Origin: JAAAOZ01 sp964496595
Lineage (GTDB): Bacteria > Chloroflexota > Anaerolineae > B4-G1 > SLSP01
NCBI GenBank assembly: GCA_964496595.1
Contig: CAZCAI010000022.1
Coordinates: 1-37,730, forward strand
Direction: 5' to 3'
Length of the DNA: 37,730 nt
The translations under genes were made by a program, and so were the position numbers. Of this stretch, positions 1-6,781 are shown piece by piece. Each line of letters begins with the position of its first letter. Positions within the stretch are counted from its first letter, which is position 1. A model generated the notes under the pieces. It was not told the origin of the DNA, did no database searches, and saw nothing but the letters and a program-made list of their open reading frames with translations.

Positions 1-144
1 GTGGAGCCTACTCAATAGCATTATTCGCAATTCGCAATTCTAAATTCCAAATTACGGAATCGGCTACCGGAAAGATTTCCTAAATGTAAAAAATGTTAAT
101 CCGTGAGCTAAGAAGTGTCCGGTGACTAGTCCTTATCTTAGCCC

Positions 145-1740
145 TTAATCTGCTAACTCTGCTGCGGGGAGGGTGAACCAGAAGGTGCTGCCTGCGCCCG
201 GCGCGCTCGTCACGCCGACGGCGCCGCCCAATTTCTCCACGATGCGCCGGACGATGGATAGGCCCAGGCCGTGGCCCTCCGCACGGTCTTTTTCCAGACG
301 GGTGAACTCCGCGAAGAGCTGCGCTTGCTCTTCTGGGGTCAGGCCGGCGCCATTATCGCGCACCCAGAATCGCACTTGGGACGCGGGAGCTTCGTCGTAT
401 CCCAGCGTGACACGCGGTGGGAGATTCTCTTTCGGCTGGCCGCCGTACTTCAGCGCGTTGCTGAGGTAGTTCACCCATACCTCTTCGATCCACGGCTGGT
501 ATCCGACCGCCGCCGGCCACGTCTCTGGCAAGGTTATCCTGGCATCGCTCGTCGTGATCTTCTCCTGCAAGCGCGTTCGGACCTGTTGAACAATTGCTTC
601 CATGTTCAGCGGCTCGCGTGGAATCTCCTCCGTTTGACGCACACTGGATAGAAGTAACAGCGCGTCGATAATATCGGCCATCTTATAGCCGATGTGGGTG
701 ATGCGCTGGAGGTTCTGCTTGATGTTCTCTTCCGGCAGCGCTTTTAGATTGCGATCTAGGAGCATGCTATAGCCAATCAGGCCCGTCAGGGGAGATTTTA
801 GATCGTGGGCGACGGTGTGCGCGAAGGCGTCCAACTCCGCGTTTTGATTTTCCAGTTGGGTCGTATAGTCTCGCAACTGGTTCTCAGCGTGGATGCGCTC
901 CGTGATATCGCGATTGCTGGCGCGGCGGCCCAACTCCCTGCCGTCGGAACCGTAGACCGGCTGGCACGTGTGGCCGATCCAGCGATCCTCGCCCTCCCGC
1001 GTGCGAATGCGAAACTTCAGCTCGAAGATCGCTTCATGCCGCAGTACGTGATTGAGGTGGGTCGTCCATTTGGCCTGGTCGTCGGGATGCACCAACGTGA
1101 GCAGCAGCTCCGGGTTCCGCTGGAATTCCTCCGGTCGATAGCTCGTGATCCGCTTGCACGCCGGCGACATATAGATGATGTGACCCTGCGGGCCGAGCCA
1201 GTATTCCCAGTTATATGTAAAGTCGGCTACCGTTCGGAAGTGCTCTTTGCTCTGCCATAACGCCTCCTCGGCCCGTTTGCGGATCGCGATCTCTTGTTGT
1301 AGTTGGGCGTTTGTGGCGTCTATCTCCTCGACCTTCTCCTGGAGCCGGAGTTGCAAGCGGTGCAGGGTGAGGTGGGTATCTAACCGGGCCAAGACCTCCC
1401 TGGCCTCAAAAGGTTTGGTGATGTAGTCGACGCCGCCCATCTCGAAAGCCTTGACCTTGTCATCCGCGTGGTTCAACGCGCTGAGGAAAATCACGGGGAT
1501 GTGGCGTGTCCGCGGGTTCTCTTTTAGGCGTTGACATACCTGGTATCCATTGAGATACGGCATCATCACATCTAACATAATCAAATCGGGGGGATTGGCT
1601 TGGGCGGATTCCAGGGCGCGCTCGCCATTGACCGCCACGCGGACTTTGTAATGATGCTTTGTCAACATCTGCGTTAGTAGAATCAAGTTTTCCGGCGTGT
1701 CATCTGCAATGAGGATGCTCATTTGTTCATTTTGGACCAT
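145..1740 (-). CDS. Hybrid response regulator / PAS / sensor histidine kinase
   Basis: Cytoplasmic signalling protein of 531 aa with no membrane segment. Visible in order: an N-terminal receiver domain (about 5-122) with the acidic pair D13/D14, phosphoacceptor D57 in LIMLDVMMP and K109 in TKPF; a coiled coil (about 128-165); a PAS/PAC sensor domain (about 165-285); a HisKA dimerisation domain with the putative phosphorylated H312 in AHDLKSPL; and a HATPase domain with the N box around NYLSNALKYGG, DNGAG and GHGLGLS. The ATG at 1740 is preferred over the upstream in-frame start at 1809 because GGAG lies five bases ahead of it and the receiver fold starts straight after. It is transcribed divergently from the solute-binding/VWA cassette, with 232 bp between them. 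The receiver-first order suggests that an upstream kinase controls it. Its own target is not identifiable here. Confidence 0.93.
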   Translation of the reverse strand: MVQNEQMSILIADDTPENLILLTQMLTKHHYKVRVAVNGERALESAQANPPDLIMLDVMMPYLNGYQVCQRLKENPRTRHIPVIFLSALNHADDKVKAFEMGGVDYITKPFEAREVLARLDTHLTLHRLQLRLQEKVEEIDATNAQLQQEIAIRKRAEEALWQSKEHFRTVADFTYNWEYWLGPQGHIIYMSPACKRITSYRPEEFQRNPELLLTLVHPDDQAKWTTHLNHVLRHEAIFELKFRIRTREGEDRWIGHTCQPVYGSDGRELGRRASNRDITERIHAENQLRDYTTQLENQNAELDAFAHTVAHDLKSPLTGLIGYSMLLDRNLKALPEENIKQNLQRITHIGYKMADIIDALLLLSSVRQTEEIPREPLNMEAIVQQVRTRLQEKITTSDARITLPETWPAAVGYQPWIEEVWVNYLSNALKYGGQPKENLPPRVTLGYDEAPASQVRFWVRDNGAGLTPEEQAQLFAEFTRLEKDRAEGHGLGLSIVRRIVEKLGGAVGVTSAPGAGSTFWFTLPAAELAD

Positions 1741-1972
1741 AGTTTCTCCGGGGATGAACCTTGCTCGTGACTTTTTGTGTGGTGAGGTGTGCTCTATTTT
1801 ACACCTCAATGCCGTATCGGCAAATTACTTTCCAATAGGGATTGTATTCTGATTGGGATCAATATTTTATTTAACAGAAATTTAACAATCCAATAAGCAT
1901 CTCTTAAACTATCTACGATAAGATAGGAGGAGACTTTATCATTTTCTGCCCCCGCAATTTCAGGAGTGACAC

Positions 1973-3172
1973 ATGCACACACCAAAGATCAATTGGGTTT
2001 TGTTTGGCCTCTACCTCCTTGTATCCATCGGGCTGCTCTTTGGCGCCTTGATCTCGCCGCCAATCCGCAGTATCGCTCCTGCGCCGGTGCGCGATTGGAT
2101 CGCGCCGCCGCCTAAGCCCATCGAGTTGGATGTGCTCTACTCTACCGAGAAAGAGGCGTGGATCGAATCGGCGGCGGAGCGCTTTATGGCCGATGCGAAA
2201 AACAAGGTGCAGGGGCATCCGATCCAGATCAATTTGGAGGCCTCTGGTTCGCGCGAGATTTATCTTTCTGTGCTGGAGGGCGCGCAGCCGGATATGATCA
2301 GCCCGGCGAGTATGCTCCAAATTTCCCTGCTCCAGGATCTCTCCACTGCGAAGTTCGGCGCGCCCCTGGTCGATCCCGCCGATACGGCCCGCTGTCGCCC
2401 GGTGCTGAAATCGCCGCTGGTGTTGGTCGCCTGGCGCGAGCGGGCGGACGTGCTGTGGGGCGATGAGCCTAACGGCAGTATGTGGATGCGGATGCAAGAG
2501 GCGCTCACCCATCCCCAAGGGTGGGAGGCCTACGATCGTCCTGAATGGGGCTACATCAAGTTCAGTCACACCAACCCGCTCAAATCCAACAGCGGCTTTC
2601 AGACGGTTCTTCTGATGACCTATAACTACTTTGGTAAAACCTCCGGCCTCACCTCGCAGGATATCCTGGCGGATGATGGGTTTCAGGCCTGGTTTCTCTC
2701 CTTCGAAAGCACGATCTCTAACTTCGGCGATAGCACCGGCACCTATATGCAGGAGATCGTCTCCTATGGGCCGAGTTTGTACGATTTTGTGAGCGTCTAC
2801 GAAGCGACCGCCATCGCGCAGATGGAGAACGCCGTCGGGAAGTACGGCGAATTGCGCGTCTATTATCCCCCCGCCACCTCGATGAGCGATCATCCGTTCT
2901 GTATCTTAGAAGGCGAATGGGTCACCTCGGAGAAAGAGACGGCCGCGCTGATGTTCTTGGCGTATCTCAGCAGCGAGGAGCTCCAGCAGCAAGCGCTGCT
3001 GGCGTATGGCTTCCGTCCCACCGCGTCGATCCCCCTGGATCAGCCAAGCAGTCCGTTCTTGCGCTATACACAAAATGGCGTGAGGCTCGACATCCCGCCG
3101 GAAGTTGAAACGCCGCCGGGAAATGTCCTAAATACCTTATTGGATTTCTGGGCGCGCAACGTCCAGCCCTAG
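1973..3172 (+). CDS. Membrane-anchored extracellular solute-binding-like protein
   Basis: 399-aa protein with one hydrophobic segment (about residues 8-28) after a short N-terminus, acting as signal peptide or signal anchor, followed by a Pro-rich stretch and a periplasmic-binding-protein-like domain. It is clearly paralogous to the next gene. Shared blocks include LYSTEKEAW (LYGSEKEAW in the neighbour), a trio of His, Thr and Pro in the HTNP/HTHP block, SNSG, ESTISNFGDSTG (ESSIIHYGESTG), SDHPF (SNHPY) and AYGFRP. The start is supported by AGGAG six bases upstream of ATG. No ABC permease or ATPase gene is present nearby, so a transport role is not shown. With its neighbours it more likely forms a surface ligand-sensing or adhesion complex (inference). 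The related neighbour carries a VWA domain, while this copy ends after the binding domain. Confidence 0.85.
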   Translation: MHTPKINWVLFGLYLLVSIGLLFGALISPPIRSIAPAPVRDWIAPPPKPIELDVLYSTEKEAWIESAAERFMADAKNKVQGHPIQINLEASGSREIYLSVLEGAQPDMISPASMLQISLLQDLSTAKFGAPLVDPADTARCRPVLKSPLVLVAWRERADVLWGDEPNGSMWMRMQEALTHPQGWEAYDRPEWGYIKFSHTNPLKSNSGFQTVLLMTYNYFGKTSGLTSQDILADDGFQAWFLSFESTISNFGDSTGTYMQEIVSYGPSLYDFVSVYEATAIAQMENAVGKYGELRVYYPPATSMSDHPFCILEGEWVTSEKETAALMFLAYLSSEELQQQALLAYGFRPTASIPLDQPSSPFLRYTQNGVRLDIPPEVETPPGNVLNTLLDFWARNVQP

Positions 3173-3213
3173 GCTTCCTACGAGACCCTAACAGACAAGG
3201 AGAGTATGGCATA

Positions 3214-4908
3214 ATGAAGATGATGAACATGCGACGCATCGTATCGACGCTGGTTGTCTTGATGCTGCTGCTGAATCTGGTGGCCGGATGCGGAAGCGAC
3301 GGCGGCGGCATCTCGCTGGGGGGACGGACGGTCAATATCTCAATGCTCTACGGATCCGAGAAAGAGGCCTGGCTCGTGCCGCTGATTGAAGCGTTCAACA
3401 ACGAAAAGCACAAGACCGAGGATGGCGGCACAATTGTCGTCGAAGCCACGCCGATGGGATCGATCTCCTCCGGGGATGCCATCGTCGCGGAGCAATTGCA
3501 GCCGACTATCTGGAGTCCGGCCTCCTCGGCCTACATCCCCGTCGCCAACGCGGATTGGCGGAAAAATCACACCGAGGATTTGATCATGGAGACGCCCAAG
3601 GATCTGGTGCTCAGCCCGGTGATTATCGCGATGTGGCAGCCGATGGCCGAGGCGCTCGGCTGGCCCGACAAGGCGTTAGGTTGGGCCGATATCGCCGAAA
3701 TCGCCATCTCCGAAGAGGGGTGGGCGGCGTATGGCTACCCGGAGTGGGGGAAATTCAAGTTCGGGCATACCCATCCCGGCTTCAGCAACAGCGGCCTTAT
3801 TTCCGTTATTGCGGAAGCCTACGCCGGCGCGGGTAAGCAGCGTGATCTGACCCCGGAGGATGTGCACAGCGAGGACGTCAAGTCGTTTATGACGCAGGTT
3901 GAAAGCAGCATCATTCACTACGGCGAGAGCACCGGCTTCTTTGCCACCCGGATGTTCGAGCGCGGGCCGTCGTATCTCAGCGCGGCGGTGTTGTACGAGA
4001 ATTTGGTGGTCGATCAGGAGACCAGGCGGCTCAACAATGAGGTGCAGCAACTCCCCGTCGTGGCGATCTATCCCAAGGAGGGCACCTTCTGGAGCAACCA
4101 TCCCTACGTCATCCTCAACGCGCCGTGGGTCACGGAGGAGCAGTGCGAGGCCGCCGAGATCTTCCAGGATTATTTGCTGGCCGAACCGCAACAGCGTCAG
4201 GCCATCGCGTATGGCTTCCGCCCGGCCGATCCCGCCATCGCGTTGACCTCGCCGCTGGATGCCAATCACGGCGTCGATCCCAAACAGCCGCAGACGGTGC
4301 TCGAGGTCCCCGACGCGGAGGTGATCCGCAGCATCCAGGATCTGTGGCAGCAGGAGGCCAAGAAGCCCGTCGATCTTGTCGTCGTCATGGATGTTTCCGG
4401 CAGTATGGAGGGCGAGAAGATCTCCGCGGCGCGCGCCAGCCTGCGCGATTTTGTCAATCTGCTGGATGACCGGGATCGCATCGAGGTGATCCTCTTCAGC
4501 GACGAGTTGATCACGTTGAGCGAACTCTCGCCCCTGGGCGCGAAGCGCGAGGATCTTCTCCGCCGCATCTCCGGCATCATCGAGGGCGGCGATACCCGGC
4601 TCTACGATGCCATCCAGATGGGATACGACGAGCTTCAGGCCAAAGGCGATCCGAATCACATTCGGGCCATCGTCGCGCTGACGGATGGCAACGATACCGC
4701 GTCCGGCCTCGCGCTCGATCAACTGATGAACGACGTGGGCAATATGAGCGAGGGCGGCTCTGCCACAAAGGTCTTCACGATTGCCTTCGGCAATAACGCT
4801 GACCGCAATGTCCTGCAAAAGATCGCCGAATCGACCGGCGCGAAGCAATATGACAGCGACCCGACGACCATCCAGCAGGTCTACGCCGAGATCGCGACCT
4901 TCTTCTAA
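3214..4908 (+). CDS. Solute-binding domain plus VWA domain lipoprotein
   Basis: 564-aa exported lipoprotein. The N-terminus has a basic region, a Leu-rich hydrophobic core and a lipobox LVAGC with the Cys near residue 26. Residues about 38-375 form a binding-protein-like domain homologous to the preceding protein. A von Willebrand A domain then starts at VDLVVVMD, with a complete MIDAS: D393, S395 and S397 in DVSGSM, T461 in GGDTR and D491 in LTDGND. It is therefore expected to bind a divalent metal and a protein ligand. The gene lies 41 bp after its paralogue and 52 bp before the two-TM coiled-coil gene, so the three are probably co-transcribed. AAGGAG lies 11 bases before the ATG. Solute-binding/VWA fusions are known in Chloroflexota and Firmicutes, but their role is not settled. 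Confidence 0.9.
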   Translation: MKMMNMRRIVSTLVVLMLLLNLVAGCGSDGGGISLGGRTVNISMLYGSEKEAWLVPLIEAFNNEKHKTEDGGTIVVEATPMGSISSGDAIVAEQLQPTIWSPASSAYIPVANADWRKNHTEDLIMETPKDLVLSPVIIAMWQPMAEALGWPDKALGWADIAEIAISEEGWAAYGYPEWGKFKFGHTHPGFSNSGLISVIAEAYAGAGKQRDLTPEDVHSEDVKSFMTQVESSIIHYGESTGFFATRMFERGPSYLSAAVLYENLVVDQETRRLNNEVQQLPVVAIYPKEGTFWSNHPYVILNAPWVTEEQCEAAEIFQDYLLAEPQQRQAIAYGFRPADPAIALTSPLDANHGVDPKQPQTVLEVPDAEVIRSIQDLWQQEAKKPVDLVVVMDVSGSMEGEKISAARASLRDFVNLLDDRDRIEVILFSDELITLSELSPLGAKREDLLRRISGIIEGGDTRLYDAIQMGYDELQAKGDPNHIRAIVALTDGNDTASGLALDQLMNDVGNMSEGGSATKVFTIAFGNNADRNVLQKIAESTGAKQYDSDPTTIQQVYAEIATFF

Positions 4909-4960
4909 TGATAATAATGATAATGGCGAGAGTGGCGAATAATATAGAGGACATTTAACA

Positions 4961-5683
4961 ATGACAAAATTACCCGTCTTGACCGCGCTGATTCATCCGC
5001 TTAACCTGGCAATGCTCGTGCTGACCCTCTTTGCCACGCTTCTTTCCGCCTGGTGGCTGCTCCCCGTGGGCCTGCTCTTCTGGGGGTTGATGGTTTTCAA
5101 CGTGGCGCGGGATCGTTCCGTGCGCCTGAGCCATCGAATGGACCAGCGCGCCCCACTCACCCAGCGATTCGAGGCGTATTACAATCGCATCGAGCGCTCC
5201 CAGGTGAGCATCTTCAACACGCTCAGCTCCGCGTCTAACCGCATTCGCAAGGTGATGGAGCCGGTCCAGACCGAGGTGGAGGCGCTGACGGACGAGACCT
5301 ACGCGCTCTGCCGGCGGATGACGGCGCTCGAAAATTATCGGCTCGTCTCTGAATCGCAACCGGATCTCAGCGGGGATCTTGCCCGCATCAACCAGGTTAT
5401 CGAGAGCACCGATGATGCTCTCATCCGCCGCGAGTACGAAGAATCGCGCCAGGCGCTTCAGGAGCGGCTGCACAAGCTGTCGTTGGTCTCCACGCAACTC
5501 GAGCGCGTCGAGGCGCAGTTGCTCAGCCTGGCCAACGAACTCGACGGCATCGTCACCGAGGTCGTGCGCTATCAGGCTGTCGGGCCGGAGCGCGCCGCCG
5601 CCCGCGTCCCGGAACTGGTGGCGAAGTTACGCGAGGAACGCGACAAGCTCCGCGCCTTCGAGGACGAGGCGATTCGACTCTAG
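4961..5683 (+). CDS. Two-TM coiled-coil membrane protein of unknown function
   Basis: 240-aa protein not confidently assigned to a family. Two adjacent hydrophobic helices (about 14-30 and 32-48) form a membrane hairpin, followed by a basic stretch (ARDRSVRLSHR). The rest is charged and heptad-like, with long runs rich in Glu, Arg, Leu and Gln (about 95-240), so a cytoplasmic coiled coil is likely. An AGAGGA sequence lies about 9 bases before the ATG. It follows the VWA lipoprotein by 52 bp in the same direction, so it probably provides a membrane partner for that complex. XpaC-type proteins, which also pair two N-terminal TM helices with a coiled coil, are a possible relative. No TelA gene, their usual neighbour, is in the window. 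The function is inferred only from topology and context. Confidence 0.75.
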   Translation: MTKLPVLTALIHPLNLAMLVLTLFATLLSAWWLLPVGLLFWGLMVFNVARDRSVRLSHRMDQRAPLTQRFEAYYNRIERSQVSIFNTLSSASNRIRKVMEPVQTEVEALTDETYALCRRMTALENYRLVSESQPDLSGDLARINQVIESTDDALIRREYEESRQALQERLHKLSLVSTQLERVEAQLLSLANELDGIVTEVVRYQAVGPERAAARVPELVAKLREERDKLRAFEDEAIRL

Positions 5684-5722
5684 CACATTCGTAGAGCGTT
5701 CTCCAGAAACATCATTCCACCC

Positions 5723-5758
5723 CAGCCCCTGGCACATCGCCGGGGGCTGATGCTGTTT
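5723..5758 (+). terminator. Weak terminator-like hairpin after the VWA cassette
   Basis: An inverted repeat CAGCCCC (5723-5729) / GGGGCTG (5743-5749) follows the coiled-coil gene by 40 bp. The tail has only a broken T tract (TGCTGTTTGG), so it is a weak intrinsic terminator at best. Confidence 0.35.
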
Positions 5759-5788
5759 GGATGAGCAAAGCGCATTGAGATAGGTTGC

Positions 5789-6363
5789 CTACAACGTGGT
5801 CAGTCTTTCACGTATGTGCAGAATAAAATCACCGGGCTTGAGAACCGCGACCTCTGGATGACCAGGTTGAAGGTGTCGTGTGTTGAAGGTTACCAACTAC
5901 GGACAGGCTTCGCACACGGCGGCGATCAAAATCGGCACATCCTGCGCATCCGCTATCTCCGCATAATCTGTCAACTCCGCCGGTTGGGGATTGGCGACGA
6001 CCTGCAAACACCGATCAACCAGCAATCGGAATGTGGGAAGTGTGGGTCTTTTGGATTTTGCCGGGCAACCCCCTCAGTAGCCCTAAAAGCAACCAAGAAT
6101 TGCGGGTTTGTGGGGATTACAGACCTTTTTCGCGTCGTTGCTGAGTTATGGATGGGGATGGTACGATTGCACCCGGCGAATTCCTGAAGAGCCGGAAGTG
6201 TTTGCGGCAGTTTCTGTTTCAGGTTGCGTTCCGCTTCGATTATGGCCTGTTGAGAGGTTCGCGCTTCGATCAAAGTGATTTCCGCCAGACGCAGGATGAC
6301 AAGACTGGCGCTGTGCTCACTTGGCGAAGCCGCGCCGGCGAAGATCACATCGGCGTCAATACA
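5789..6363 (-). pseudogene. Broken PIN-domain (VapC-like) toxin, split by a mobile element
   Basis: Remnant of a PIN-domain ribonuclease toxin. The 5' part (6363 down to 6194) reads IDADVIFAGAAS and on to KQKLPQTLP, typical of the first PIN strand with its catalytic Asp. It is interrupted by the 150-bp element at 6044-6193. Deleting the element and one copy of its 8-bp duplication joins QTLP to TFRLLVDRCLQVV in frame. The 3' part continues through DAQDVPILIAAV (the acidic-residue region) to LVTFNTRH and stops at 5789-5791. A TAG stands where PIN proteins usually have the Tyr of YLVTFNT, so the gene is dead in at least two ways. It also lacks its own start: the reading runs directly out of the antitoxin remnant, apparently through a deletion. 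It is a decayed toxin-antitoxin locus. Confidence 0.85.
6044..6193. mobile_element. Family A small inverted-repeat element, copy A1 (150 bp, 8-bp duplication)
   Basis: Starts GGGTCTTTT and ends GAAGAGCC. The ends are imperfect inverted repeats, extending to GCCGGG some 20 bases inside each end. It is flanked on both sides by GGAAGTGT (6036-6043 and 6194-6201), an exact 8-bp target duplication. It is exactly as long as the copy at 22972-23121 and differs from it by about 13 positions by eye. It encodes nothing, so it is a MITE-like non-autonomous element. It sits inside the PIN toxin remnant, where its precise removal restores the reading frame. Confidence 0.88.
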
Positions 6364-6482
6364 AAGACTCCATCCAAGTCCACTAGATGGAAAGAATCGC
6401 CTCTCTGAATGCCATACTTCTTGCGCAACTCTGCTGGAAGCGTCACAACGCCGCGATTGCGCACTTGAATAGTTGTATCCAT
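6345..6482 (-). pseudogene. Truncated AbrB/SpoVT-type antitoxin
   Basis: A 45-aa reading frame, ATG at 6482 with GGGAGG six to seven bases upstream. It begins MDTTIQVRNRGVVTLPAELR and continues KKYGIQRGDSF to FVLTPM, the classic swapped-hairpin AbrB/MazE DNA-binding fold. In intact family members about 25-40 more residues follow FVLTPM and contact the toxin. Here a TGA follows at once, and the PIN toxin reading begins a few bases earlier in another frame. The antitoxin's toxin-binding tail and the toxin's start codon are therefore missing. The shared sequence TTGACGCCGATG reads as LTPM in one frame and IDAD in the other, suggesting a short-homology deletion. The short protein could still bind DNA, but nothing shows that it does. 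Confidence 0.75.
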
Positions 6483-6532
6483 CACGCCCTCCCTCTCGTC
6501 TGATTATCTGCACCGTCTGATTTTCAGTAGTC

Positions 6533-6544
6533 ATGGTATACCAT
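6533..6544 (-). promoter_or_regulatory. Candidate AbrB-antitoxin operator, 12-bp palindrome
   Basis: A perfect palindrome ATGGTATACCAT lies about 50 bp upstream of the antitoxin remnant's ATG. It contains TATACC, which could serve as a -10 element. AbrB/VapB antitoxins usually repress their own promoter at such palindromes, so this is probably the relic operator. That is an inference from position and symmetry. Confidence 0.45.
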
Positions 6545-6781
6545 ACGTCAGATCAGTGCGATATCGATTTGTGAAGCTGTTTTTGCCCTCCAACTGTAAC
6601 TTAACCGTAACCCACAGCCTCTATAACTTCATCTACTCTAGAGGTACATGTAAGACGGTTTTGCGCTTTCCACCTCTCCAGGCGAGACTTCTGGAGCATC
6701 GACGTCGTGTTTCCTCTTTTTATCCCCCTGGCATAACAGAAGACACGTTCCCTTTAGTTTTATCATAGGAGGTAACATAAA

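Noticed and set aside
3676..4848. Long minus-strand open frame opposite the VWA gene
   Set aside because: Opposite a clear VWA/solute-binding protein with a complete MIDAS; composition is typical of an antisense shadow.
5971..6534. 187-codon minus-strand frame that reads as one protein
   Set aside because: It runs through the AbrB remnant out of frame, the PIN fragment in frame and then into the mobile element; it is an accidental composite, not a gene.
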